A stretch of 64,000 nt of DNA from Mycolicibacterium parafortuitum (GCF_002086815.1 NZ_MVID01000001.1:124001-188000), one strand, 5' to 3'; positions 51,892 through 60,255 are shown, counted from the first letter of the stretch. Notes: generated by a model not told the origin, from the sequence alone. A program made the numbers and translations.

Positions 51892-52740
51892 TCACCGGTA
51901 CACCGGGGGGCCGTTGCGACGCGGTGCGCTGCGACGCTCGGCCAGCGGCGGATTGCCGATGTGGGTGTAGGCCATCCCGTTCTGCAGCGCAGTCGACCGG
52001 GTCATGTCCAAAGACTCCCATATCGCGCGGATCGTGCCTTGGATGGCCACCGTGTTGCGTTCGGCGATCGACTCGGCGATCGCCTGCGCGCGGTCCCACA
52101 ACCGCTCGCGCTCGACGACCTCGGACACCAGACCGATGCGCAGTGCGGTCTGTGCCGAGATGCGCTCCTCGGTGCCCATCAGCGCCCACCGCAGCACCTC
52201 GCCCAGGGGTACGCCGCGGTGCAGCATGCCGATCGGCTCCAGCGCCGACACGATCGACGCGTTCGCGTGCGGATCGAAGAACGCCGCGTCGTCGGAGCAG
52301 ATGATGATGTCGGACTCGTTGAGCAGGTACTGGGCCCCGCCGGCGGCCAACCCGTGCACCGCGGTGACCACGGGCTTCCAGCAGCGGTGGTGGACCTTGG
52401 GGGAGATGATCATCCCGGGGTCGAAGGTGTTCCACACGTTCGGCCGGAAGAACCAGCTCCCGTCGCCCTTCACGTCGACCCCGGTGCAGAATGCGCGGTC
52501 CCCGGCCGCGCGCAGCACCACGGCGTGGATGTCGTCGGTGTCCCGGACGGTCTGCCACGCCCACGCCAGTTCGGCCGCCATTCGGCCCGAGATCGCGTTC
52601 AATGCGTCCGGGCGGTTCAGCGTGATCGTCGCGACGTGCCGGTCGTCGACTCCGAACGCGATGTCCTGCAAGCGGACTGCCCCGTCGACGTCGGTGTCGA
52701 GATTTCCGGCGAGGTTTCCCGAAGGGCTAGCGAGAATCAT
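51892..52740 (-). CDS. Enoyl-CoA hydratase/isomerase family protein
   Basis: A 282-residue crotonase-fold protein with ATITLNRPDALNAISGRMA, the first oxyanion segment DRAFCTGVDVKGDG and the second AVHGLAAGGAQYLLNESDII. In the second oxyanion loop the usual G-G-G reads A-G-G, and the following region lacks an obvious E-x-x-L-G-x-x-P catalytic glutamate, so the reaction may differ from hydration. ATG 52740 lies seven bases after TACACT: a leaderless transcript overlapping element C. First gene of the unit that continues into the double-GntR regulator. Confidence 0.8.
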   Translation of the reverse strand: MILASPSGNLAGNLDTDVDGAVRLQDIAFGVDDRHVATITLNRPDALNAISGRMAAELAWAWQTVRDTDDIHAVVLRAAGDRAFCTGVDVKGDGSWFFRPNVWNTFDPGMIISPKVHHRCWKPVVTAVHGLAAGGAQYLLNESDIIICSDDAAFFDPHANASIVSALEPIGMLHRGVPLGEVLRWALMGTEERISAQTALRIGLVSEVVERERLWDRAQAIAESIAERNTVAIQGTIRAIWESLDMTRSTALQNGMAYTHIGNPPLAERRSAPRRNGPPVYR

Positions 52741-52747
52741 AGAAATC

Positions 52748-52753
52748 AGTGTA
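52748..52753 (-). promoter_or_regulatory. Leaderless -10 box of the hydratase-regulator unit
   Basis: TACACT on the minus strand, seven bases before ATG 52740. Five of its six bases lie inside element C, so a protein bound there would block the promoter. Confidence 0.5.
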
Positions 52754-52763
52754 CTAATAAAGC
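52749..52763. promoter_or_regulatory. 15-bp regulon element, copy C
   Basis: GTGTACTAATAAAGC between the divergent hydratase and P450 genes. It matches GKRYACTNATWWAGC. It overlaps the -10 box of the transcript that includes the double-GntR gene. Confidence 0.65.
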
Positions 52764-52794
52764 GGACTTGCAATGGACTAAAGAGGAAGTCGAC

Positions 52795-52875
52795 ATGTGC
52801 CGTCTCGACCGACACGCTCCGGGGCGTGAGCCGGGCGTGAGGATCGATGGGAGCCGCGATGTCCAAAGTCATTGA
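52795..52875 (+). CDS. Possible 26-residue leader peptide ahead of the P450 gene
   Basis: ATG 52795 is preceded by GAGGAAG at ideal spacing and opens a 26-codon frame (MCRLDRHAPGREPGVRIDGS onwards) that ends at a TGA at 52873, 15 bases inside the P450 gene in another frame. Overlap with the downstream start suggests translational coupling. The early Cys-Arg pair recalls actinobacterial leader peptides, but I match no known family. It may be a chance frame. Confidence 0.35.
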   Translation: MCRLDRHAPGREPGVRIDGSRDVQSH

Positions 52876-54085
52876 GGCGCTGCAGCGGACGAACCTCGGC
52901 ACCCGGCAGATGCTCGACGACCCGTACGCGCGGTTCGCCGACCTGCGGGCCAACCAGCCGGTGTCGTGGGCGACGGCCAAGGGCCTCCTCCAGGGCAAGG
53001 GCGGCTATCTGCTCACCCGCCACGACGACGTGATGCTCATCCACAGCGACGACAGGTTCTCGACCGATGTCGTGAAGCACTCACCGGCGGGCAAGTTCAT
53101 TCTGCTGCTACCGCCGAGCCTGCGGATGCTGGCCCAGACCATGGTGTTCAAGGACGATCCGGACCACAAGCGGCTGCGGACGCTGGTGCACAAGGCGTTC
53201 ACCCCGAAGCTGGTCTCGACGATGGCCGCCGACATCGTCAAGATCGCCGAACAACTCGCCGACGAACTGGCGGCTGAACGCGAAGCCGACCTGGTGCACG
53301 CGTACGCCGTCCGGCTCCCGCTGACCGTGATCGCGACAATGCTCGGCGTCGCGGACTCCGACCGCGACATGTTCCACGTGCTGGTCGAGCGGATGGGCAA
53401 CCAGCAGAGCAACATGGCCCGCCAGTACTTGACCGCGCGCAAACTCGGCAAGCTGTTCGAGGAGCTGATCGAGGACAGCCGGCTGCATCCTGACGAACGG
53501 TTGATCTCCGAACTGGTGCGCGCCAACGAGGGCGGCGACCGGCTCAGCCACCGCGAGCTGGTGTCGATGGTGTTCCTGTTGCTGCTGGCCGGTCACGACA
53601 CCACCGCGAACCTCATCGGCAGCAGCGTGCTCACGCTGATCGAGCACCCCGACGAGCTCGATCTGCTGCGGGCGCGACCGGAGCTGCTGGAATCCACCGC
53701 GATCGAGGAGCTGCTGCGGTTCACCTCCCCGGTCGCCGACGGGGCGGCCCGCTTCGCCCTCGAGGACCTGGAGATCCGCGGCGTCCCGATCCCGCGCGGC
53801 TCGCAGCTGCTCGGCTCGATCACCTCGGCCAACCGCGACGAGGCCGTCTTCGACGATCCCGACGCGCTCGATCTGACCCGGAAACCGAACCGGCACTTGG
53901 CGTTCGCGTTCGGAATCCACTACTGCCTCGGCCACCAGCTGGCCCGCCTGGAGGGCCGGATCGCACTGCAGACGCTGCTGGAGCGGTTCCCGAACTGGGA
54001 GCTCGCCGCACCCAGGGAGTCCCTGCACTACAAGCCCACCATCTCGCTGCGCGGGCTGACCAAACTGCCGACCCGGATGTACTGA
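52859..54085 (+). CDS. Cytochrome P450
   Basis: A 408-residue bacterial P450. The oxygen-binding I-helix reads LLAGHDTTANLI with Asp247, the K-helix IEELLRF supplies E-x-x-R, and the haem loop FAFGIHYCLGHQLAR carries the axial ligand Cys356. It probably hydroxylates the ring or side chain of the imported substrate, with ferredoxin partners encoded elsewhere. ATG 52859 has GGGAG at good spacing; ATG 52847 is a second option. First gene of a five-gene plus-strand operon and divergent from the hydratase-regulator unit. Confidence 0.92.
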   Translation: MSKVIEALQRTNLGTRQMLDDPYARFADLRANQPVSWATAKGLLQGKGGYLLTRHDDVMLIHSDDRFSTDVVKHSPAGKFILLLPPSLRMLAQTMVFKDDPDHKRLRTLVHKAFTPKLVSTMAADIVKIAEQLADELAAEREADLVHAYAVRLPLTVIATMLGVADSDRDMFHVLVERMGNQQSNMARQYLTARKLGKLFEELIEDSRLHPDERLISELVRANEGGDRLSHRELVSMVFLLLLAGHDTTANLIGSSVLTLIEHPDELDLLRARPELLESTAIEELLRFTSPVADGAARFALEDLEIRGVPIPRGSQLLGSITSANRDEAVFDDPDALDLTRKPNRHLAFAFGIHYCLGHQLARLEGRIALQTLLERFPNWELAAPRESLHYKPTISLRGLTKLPTRMY

Positions 54086-54104
54086 CGACAGGGAAGTTGC
54101 GACG

Positions 54105-55376
54105 ATGACACAGACCGACCAGACCCACGACTTCGACCACGCGATCAAAGACGAGGACATCGAGCGGTCCAAGCTGCTGCTGGGCATCGACGCACCGATC
54201 AGCATCGACGAGCACCACCGCGAGTGCAGCGTCGACACCATCCGCCAGTTCGCGATCGGGTACGGCGACGACAACCCGCTCTACGTGGACCCCGATTACG
54301 CGGCGGGCACCCGGTGGGGAGGCCCGATCGCGCCGCCGATGATCCACAGCTCGCTGTCGCGCAAGATGCTCGGTGACCCGATCCCCGAGGACATCCGCAA
54401 GGCCACCAGGGGCCTGTTCTCCGGCATCCACCTGTTCGTGTCGGGCCAGGACACCGAGTGGTACCAGCCGGTGCGTCCCGGCGACGTGCTGTACGGATTC
54501 GGCGGCATGGAGTCGACGGAGGTCAAGACCAGCGAGTACGCCGGGCGCTCGGTGATCCGGGTGCGGCGCGCTTTGCGGGTGAACCAGCGCGCCGAGATCG
54601 TCGCGATCGAGCGAACGATCCTGATCTCCACCGAACGCAAGCGGTCGCGCGAGCGCGGCAAGTACATGGATCTCAAACCGGCCAGCTACACCGACGAGCA
54701 GATCGCCGAGATCGATGAGATCTACGCCAACGAGGGGCCGCGCGGTGCGCAACCGCGGTGGTGGGAGGACGTGCAGGTCGGTGACACGCTGCCGAAGATG
54801 GTCAAGGGGCCGCTGACGCTGACCGACATGATCAGCTTCCACGCCGGCGGTTACGGCTTCGGTCCGTACGGGATCGGCGGTGCCCGTGTCGGTTACAAGA
54901 ATCGGCAGCGGGTGCCCAAGTTCTACATCAAGAACGCCGCGGGAATCCCCGATGTCGCGCAGCGTCTGCACTGGGAGAACGAATGGTCCCAGTCGATCGG
55001 CAACCCGATGGCCTACGACTACGGCATCATGCGGGAATGCTGGCTGACGCACTACCTCACCGACTGGATGGGTGACGACGGCTGGCTCGTGCGCCAGCAC
55101 GACGAGATGCGCAAGTTCAACTACATCGGCGACACCCAGTTCATCACCGGCGAGATCGTCGGCAAGCGCGTCGAGAACGGCAACGGCGTCGTCGACGTCG
55201 AATTCCGCGCCACCAGCCAGCGCGGCGAGGTCACCGCGCCGGCCACCGCGACCGTCGCACTGCCCAGCCGTGAGCTCGGCATGGTCGTGCTGCCGCAACC
55301 CGACGGGGAACTGCGCCGCAAGTCCGTCGCGATGATGGCCCGGCACAACGAACTGGTCCGCGGTCGGAAACGGTGA
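54105..55376 (+). CDS. Double-hotdog MaoC/FAS1-type dehydratase
   Basis: A 423-residue protein with two hotdog domains. The N-terminal FAS1-like dehydratase domain (about 35-180) contains TIRQFAIGYGDDNPLYVDPD, and the second (about 220-400) ends in EFRATSQRGEVTAPATATVA. Such proteins hydrate enoyl-CoA esters, including steroid side-chain enoyl-CoAs. The catalytic D-x-N-P is present, but the usual His two residues later reads Tyr (N-P-L-Y), so activity is uncertain. ATG 54105 follows GGGAAG. It would act after the fused dehydrogenase. Overlaps the next gene by four bases. Confidence 0.8.
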   Translation: MTQTDQTHDFDHAIKDEDIERSKLLLGIDAPISIDEHHRECSVDTIRQFAIGYGDDNPLYVDPDYAAGTRWGGPIAPPMIHSSLSRKMLGDPIPEDIRKATRGLFSGIHLFVSGQDTEWYQPVRPGDVLYGFGGMESTEVKTSEYAGRSVIRVRRALRVNQRAEIVAIERTILISTERKRSRERGKYMDLKPASYTDEQIAEIDEIYANEGPRGAQPRWWEDVQVGDTLPKMVKGPLTLTDMISFHAGGYGFGPYGIGGARVGYKNRQRVPKFYIKNAAGIPDVAQRLHWENEWSQSIGNPMAYDYGIMRECWLTHYLTDWMGDDGWLVRQHDEMRKFNYIGDTQFITGEIVGKRVENGNGVVDVEFRATSQRGEVTAPATATVALPSRELGMVVLPQPDGELRRKSVAMMARHNELVRGRKR

Positions 55377-56233
55377 CCGGGGCCGGCTCCGTGCACGTGG
55401 ACACCGGCACCGACACCGTGCTGGCAGCGGTCACCGACGGTGTCGCGGTGCTGACCTTGAACAGGCCGCAGCGCCGCAACGCGTTGCATCCGGAGATGTA
55501 CGAGGCGCTGCCGCGACTGCTGGAGCGGTTCGCGGCGGACGACGATGTCGGGTGCGTGCTGCTGACCGGCGCCGGGGGCGTGTTCTGCGCCGGCGGCGAC
55601 GTCCGCGACGGCGGATCCGCACGCGGACTGCCCGACGGCGACCGCGAAGCCCAGATTCGTTACCGTGCAGGACTTCTGACGGAGAACGCGCGCATCGTGA
55701 CGTTGCTGCACACGATGCCCAAGATCACGGTGGCGGCGCTACCGGGCGCGGCCGTCGGCGCGGGTATGAGCATCGCGCTGGCCGCCGATCTCCGTATCGC
55801 GGCGCGCTCGGCGCGGTTGATCCCGGGCTGGGCCGCGCTGGCGTTCTCCGGGGACTTCGGCGGTGCATGGTTCCTGAGCGGGCTGGTCGGTCCGGCGAAG
55901 GCCCTCGAGCTGCTGATCGCCGACAAACCCGTCGACGCGGACACCGCGCTGGGCCTCGGTGTGTTCAACCGGGTCGTCGACGACCCCGACCTCGCCGCCG
56001 CGGCGATGGACTGGGCGCGCGTGATCGCGGCGGGTCCGACCTATGCGTTCGCCGGTACCAAGGCCAATGTCGCCGATGCGCAGCGACTTCCACTGCCGGA
56101 GGCGCTCCTGTCGGAGAGCGAGCGAATGGTGCGCTGCAGCCTGACCGAGGAACACCGCAACGCGGTCAAGGCGTGGTTAACCGCGGCGAAGACGCGCAGT
56201 GGCGTGAACCGCGAAGTAAGCGAACTGACATGA
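55373..56233 (+). CDS. Enoyl-CoA hydratase/isomerase
   Basis: A 286-residue crotonase-family enzyme: VAVLTLNRPQRRNALHPEMY, oxyanion loops GVFCAGGDVRDG and ALPGAAVGAGMSIALAADLR, then a PGWAALAFSGDFGGAW region where the second catalytic residue varies by subfamily. It could hydrate or isomerise an unsaturated acyl-CoA. GTG 55373 overlaps the dehydratase stop, and its own stop overlaps the kinase ATG. Confidence 0.85.
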   Translation: MTGAGSVHVDTGTDTVLAAVTDGVAVLTLNRPQRRNALHPEMYEALPRLLERFAADDDVGCVLLTGAGGVFCAGGDVRDGGSARGLPDGDREAQIRYRAGLLTENARIVTLLHTMPKITVAALPGAAVGAGMSIALAADLRIAARSARLIPGWAALAFSGDFGGAWFLSGLVGPAKALELLIADKPVDADTALGLGVFNRVVDDPDLAAAAMDWARVIAAGPTYAFAGTKANVADAQRLPLPEALLSESERMVRCSLTEEHRNAVKAWLTAAKTRSGVNREVSELT

Positions 56234-57669
56234 GCGGCGAGCGTCCCGAGGTCACCGCCGAGGTCCGGCAGTGGATCACCGACGTGACCGGGGCCGACGA
56301 CCTCACCTTGACCCAGGTGTCCGGCGGGGCCAGCAGGCAGGCCTGGTTCGTCGACGCGCACACCGGCGCCGGAAGCCGCGAGCTGTTCCTGCGCTACGAC
56401 CCGCGAGAACCCGACCCGCACAGCGTGTTTCACCCGTTGCAGGTCGAGGCCGAGATCATGGCCGAACTGCATCGACACGGGGTGACCGTGCCGAAGGTGA
56501 TCGCCGCCCATCCGGTGCGGCAGGCGGTGCTGCTGGAACGCGCCGGCGGCGAGACCTGGTTCCGGCTCATCGAGGATCCCGACGAGCAGGTCCGCACCGC
56601 CCGCGACTTCATCGCGAAACTCGCGGCGCTGCACCGCATCGACGCCGCCGACCTGACGATCCCGAGCCTGGGGACCGCCGGCCCGGTTGCCGGGCACGTC
56701 CGCGATGAGATCGCCGCCATGCGTCGCCGCGTCGCCGCCTACCCGAAACCCGCTCCGCTGCTGACGTTCTGCATCGACTGGCTGGAGCGCAACATTCCCG
56801 ACTACGACGGTCCCGCGGTGATGGTGCAGGGGGACACCGGACCCGGCAACTTCATGTACGCCGACGGCATCGTCACCGCGGTCGTCGATTGGGAGCTCGC
56901 GCATTTCGGGGACCCGATGGACGACATCGCATGGCTGTCGCTGCGCACGGTGCAGGACACCTTCACCGACTTCCCGGCGCGACTGGCCGAGTACGCGCAG
57001 CTGTCCGGGCACCCGATCGACGAGGGCCGGGTCTGGTACTACCGGCTGTTCGCCGAGACCCGGCTCGCGTCGATGAGCCCGGGCAGCATCGATACCAGGG
57101 CCTCGGTGCCGCCGCGCTCACCGGACGCGGGCAACAGCCTGATCTACGGCATGCTGCACCGCCGGTTGCTGGTGGAGGCGCTCGCGCACGTCGTCGGGAT
57201 CCCCGAGGTGCACGTCGACCTGCCCGACGACGGCACCGCCTCGCAGTACTCCCATGTCTACGACGCCACCGCGGCGGCGCTGTCGGCTTCGGTGGACCGG
57301 AGCTCGGATGCGCTGGCCCAGCGTTATGTCAAAGGTGCCGCGCGGCTGGTGAAGTACCTCGCCGAGGTGGACCGCGCCGGCGCGATCGTCGATGCGGAGG
57401 AGATCGCCGAGATCGCCGCGCTGCTCGGTGCGACACCGGCGTCGGTGCAGCAGGGTAGGGCCGCGCTCGCCGATGCCGCCGGGCGCGGCGCCGTCTCCGA
57501 GGCGGACTACGTCGCGGCGGTGTGGCGCGGCATCAAACGCGACGACTACCTGACCCGGACCGCATCGGGTGCACTGGCCCGGCGCACCTGGCCGGCCCTG
57601 ACTCACCCCACCGACGAAGGAGGCCGAGACCGTTGGGTATCGCCATCAGTGACGACCACCGGGAACTAG
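56230..57669 (+). CDS. APH/ACAD10-type phosphotransferase
   Basis: A 479-residue kinase-fold protein of the aminoglycoside phosphotransferase family, with ATP-binding beta-sheet (about 30-110), catalytic Asp202 in VQGDTGPGNF and metal-binding Asp220 in VVDWELAHFGDP. The helical C-terminal third (about 330-479) is an extension. APH domains fused or adjacent to acyl-CoA dehydrogenases (ACAD10/11, LvaA) phosphorylate 4-hydroxyacyl-CoA so that it can enter beta-oxidation; adjacency to a double FadE points the same way. Both catalytic residues are kept, unlike the APH-like gene at 6238. ATG overlaps the hydratase stop. Confidence 0.8.
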   Translation: MSGERPEVTAEVRQWITDVTGADDLTLTQVSGGASRQAWFVDAHTGAGSRELFLRYDPREPDPHSVFHPLQVEAEIMAELHRHGVTVPKVIAAHPVRQAVLLERAGGETWFRLIEDPDEQVRTARDFIAKLAALHRIDAADLTIPSLGTAGPVAGHVRDEIAAMRRRVAAYPKPAPLLTFCIDWLERNIPDYDGPAVMVQGDTGPGNFMYADGIVTAVVDWELAHFGDPMDDIAWLSLRTVQDTFTDFPARLAEYAQLSGHPIDEGRVWYYRLFAETRLASMSPGSIDTRASVPPRSPDAGNSLIYGMLHRRLLVEALAHVVGIPEVHVDLPDDGTASQYSHVYDATAAALSASVDRSSDALAQRYVKGAARLVKYLAEVDRAGAIVDAEEIAEIAALLGATPASVQQGRAALADAAGRGAVSEADYVAAVWRGIKRDDYLTRTASGALARRTWPALTHPTDEGGRDRWVSPSVTTTGN

Positions 57670-59801
57670 CCCGCGTCGTCCGTTCCTTTCTCACCGCCCG
57701 CGAGGCGCGCGCGGCGACCCGCGCCCTGCTCGACGGCGGCGGTGACGCGCGCCCGCCCTTCTGGGCCGAGACGGCCGAACTGGGCTGGCTCGGTCTGCAC
57801 GTCCCCGAAGAGCTCGGGGGATCGGGATGCGGGCTGCCCGAATTGCTGGTGGTGGTCGAGGAACTCGGCCGCGCAGTAGCACCCGGACCGTTCCTGCCGA
57901 CGGTGATCGCCGCGGCTGCGATCACCGCCGCGGGCAGCGACGCACAGCGGCGGCGCTGGCTGCCGACACTGACGGACGGGTCCAGGACGGCGGCGTTCGC
58001 GGCCGGCGGGGACCTCGTCGCCGATGGGCGGACGGTCACCGGTGACGCCGGAGTGGTCCTGGGCGCGGGCGCGGCGGATCTGCTGGTGCTGCTCGCGGGC
58101 GACGACGTCCTCGTCGTATCGGCGGACACCCCCGGGATCACGGTCGACGTACCGCCCAACCTGGACCCGAGCCGTCTGTCGGGGCGGATCACCCTCGACG
58201 GTGTCGAGGTGGCCGACGACGATGTGCTGCCGGGCGCGGCGGCACTGGCGCTGGCCTACGCCCGCGCGATCGCCGCCGCGGAAGCCGTTGGCGGAGCGCA
58301 GGACTGCCTGGAGGCCGCCGTCGGCTACGCGAAGGTGCGGGAGCAGTTCGGCCGCACCATCGGCACCTTCCAGGCGATCAAACACCATCTGGCCAACATG
58401 CTGGTCGCCGCGGAGTCGGCGACCGCGACGGTGTGGGACGCGGCGCGCGCGGCTGCCGACGACGAGGACCAGTTCCGGCTGATGGCGTCGTGCGCGGCGA
58501 GCCTCGCGTTCGACGCGTACGTGCACAACGCCGAGCTGAACATTCAGGTACACGGCGGCATCGGGTTCACCTGGGAACACGACGCGCACCTGCATCTGCG
58601 CCGGGCGCTGACGCTGCGCGGCCTGTTCGGCGGCAGGGGGGCGCCGGCCGACGTCTTCGCGCTCACCGCCAAAGGGGTGGTGCGGCAGAACTCGATCGAC
58701 CTGCCCCCGGAGGCCGAGGCGCTGCGCGCGGACATCCGCGCCGAGATCGCGACGTGGTCGGGCCTCGACCCGAAGGCATTGCGGGAGCGCATGATCGGCA
58801 CCGGATACCTGATGCCGCACTGGCCGAAGCCGTGGGGGCGGGCCGCCGATGCGGTCGAGCAACTGGTGATCGAACAGGAGATGGCCGCGGCCGAGGTCAA
58901 ACGGGTGGACCTGGGGATCACCAGCTGGGTGGTACTGACCCTGATCCAGCACGGCACCGACGACCAGATCGAACGGTTCGTCGAGCCCGCCCTGCGCGGC
59001 GACCAGGTGTGGTGCCAGCTGTTCTCCGAACCCGGCGCGGGCTCGGACGCCGCGGCCGTGGCGACCAAGGCCGTCCGTGTCGACGGCGGCTGGACGGTCA
59101 CCGGACAGAAGGTGTGGACCAGCGGCGCGGCGCACTGTCAGCTCGGACTGGCCACCGTACGAACCGATCCGGACGCCCCCAAGCACGCGGGCATCACCAC
59201 GGTGATCGTCGACATGTCCGCCCCGGGGGTCGAGATCCGGCCGCTGCGGCAGATCACCGGGGCCTCGGAGTTCAACGAGGTGTTCCTGACCGACGTGTTC
59301 GTGCCCGATCACGACGTGGTCGGCACGCCGAACGACGGATGGAAGGTCGCCCGCGCCACGCTCGGCAACGAGCGGGTCAGCATCGGCGGCGGCGGGGTGT
59401 CGGCCAGCCGGGGTGCCGTGAACACGATCGTCGACCTGACCCAGCGGTTCGGGGACCGGATCGCGGGGGGACCCGAGCGGGCGGGCAGGTTCCTCGCCGA
59501 CGAGCACGCCCTGCGGCTGCTGAACCTGCGTCGCGCCGCACGAAGCGTGGCGGGCGGGGAACCCGGACCGGAGGGCAACGTGACCAAACTGCTGATCGCC
59601 GAGCACGTGGTGAACCGGGCCGCGCTGTCGGCCGAACTTCTCGGCGCCGACGTCGCGCTGCTCGCCCCGCCGGCGAAGGTGGCCGGACTGCTGGTGCTCG
59701 GCTCCCGCGGGATGACGATCGCCGGCGGTACCTCGGAGGTGACCCGCAATCAGATCGCCGAACGCATCCTCGGCCTGCCGCGCGACCCGCTGATCAAGTG
59801 A
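57633..59801 (+). CDS. Fused double acyl-CoA dehydrogenase (FadE34-like)
   Basis: A 722-residue protein of two acyl-CoA dehydrogenase modules. The first (about 1-350) is beta-type, with REQFGRTIGTFQAIKHHLAN and VHGGIGFTWEHDAHLHLRRA. The second (about 360-722) is alpha-type, with QLFSEPGAGSDAAAVATKAV and the C-terminal MTIAGGTSEVTRNQIAERIL. FadE34, a fused enzyme of similar size, dehydrogenates C5 steroid side-chain CoA esters. The start is TTG 57633 after GAAGGAGG, overlapping the kinase gene by 37 bases. The tail overlaps the convergent DUF35 gene by 8 bases. Confidence 0.88.
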   Translation: MGIAISDDHRELARVVRSFLTAREARAATRALLDGGGDARPPFWAETAELGWLGLHVPEELGGSGCGLPELLVVVEELGRAVAPGPFLPTVIAAAAITAAGSDAQRRRWLPTLTDGSRTAAFAAGGDLVADGRTVTGDAGVVLGAGAADLLVLLAGDDVLVVSADTPGITVDVPPNLDPSRLSGRITLDGVEVADDDVLPGAAALALAYARAIAAAEAVGGAQDCLEAAVGYAKVREQFGRTIGTFQAIKHHLANMLVAAESATATVWDAARAAADDEDQFRLMASCAASLAFDAYVHNAELNIQVHGGIGFTWEHDAHLHLRRALTLRGLFGGRGAPADVFALTAKGVVRQNSIDLPPEAEALRADIRAEIATWSGLDPKALRERMIGTGYLMPHWPKPWGRAADAVEQLVIEQEMAAAEVKRVDLGITSWVVLTLIQHGTDDQIERFVEPALRGDQVWCQLFSEPGAGSDAAAVATKAVRVDGGWTVTGQKVWTSGAAHCQLGLATVRTDPDAPKHAGITTVIVDMSAPGVEIRPLRQITGASEFNEVFLTDVFVPDHDVVGTPNDGWKVARATLGNERVSIGGGGVSASRGAVNTIVDLTQRFGDRIAGGPERAGRFLADEHALRLLNLRRAARSVAGGEPGPEGNVTKLLIAEHVVNRAALSAELLGADVALLAPPAKVAGLLVLGSRGMTIAGGTSEVTRNQIAERILGLPRDPLIK

Positions 59802-60231
59802 GTGCGGGTGCGAACACCGGCACGAACACCGGTGTCTCGCCGCGTCGGTGCTCCTCGAAGCGCACCCGCAGCGCCATGCCGCAGGCCAGCGCCTCCGGGT
59901 CGCAGTCGACGATGTTGGTGACCAGGCGCAGCCCGGGCTGTTCGGCCAGCTCCACCAGTGCGATCACGAAAGGTGTTGGCACGGCGGGATTGAACTGTTG
60001 ATGCGCGACGGTGTAGGTGAACAGCGTCGCATCGCCGGACACCGCGCGGAATTCGAGCGGCCCCGCGCAGTCCGGACATTCGGGGCGGGGCGGATGAATA
60101 TAGCGACCGCAGGCCGCGCAGAACGCGATCCGCAGCTCGCCGTCGGCGCCTGCCGTCCAGTACTGCCGTGCCGTGTCGTCGATCTCGGGAAGGATCCTGG
60201 GCGGAGTGCCGGAAACCGGTGTCTGCGTCAC
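59794..60231 (-). CDS. DUF35 OB-fold / zinc-ribbon CoA-binding protein
   Basis: A 145-residue DUF35 protein. The N-terminal rubredoxin-like ribbon reads CAACGRYIHPPRPECPDC, giving four zinc cysteines, followed by an OB-fold domain. Such proteins partner Ltp-type thiolase/aldolases; in cholesterol degradation the DUF35 part of ChsH2 activates the aldolase Ltp2. The divergent gene at 60282 is that kind of enzyme. GTG 60231 is six bases after TACTAT (leaderless); a GTG at 60246 would fall within the promoter. Confidence 0.85.
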   Translation of the reverse strand: MTQTPVSGTPPRILPEIDDTARQYWTAGADGELRIAFCAACGRYIHPPRPECPDCAGPLEFRAVSGDATLFTYTVAHQQFNPAVPTPFVIALVELAEQPGLRLVTNIVDCDPEALACGMALRVRFEEHRRGETPVFVPVFAPALT

Positions 60232-60237
60232 CGCGTA

Positions 60238-60243
60238 ATAGTA
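60238..60243 (-). promoter_or_regulatory. Leaderless -10 box of the DUF35 gene
   Basis: TACTAT on the minus strand, six bases before GTG 60231. Three of its bases lie within element D. Confidence 0.5.
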
Positions 60244-60255
60244 CACTCATTAAGC
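60241..60255. promoter_or_regulatory. 15-bp regulon element, copy D
   Basis: GTACACTCATTAAGC, in the 50-base gap between the divergent DUF35 and thiolase-like genes. It matches GKRYACTNATWWAGC and overlaps the DUF35 -10 box. Confidence 0.65.
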
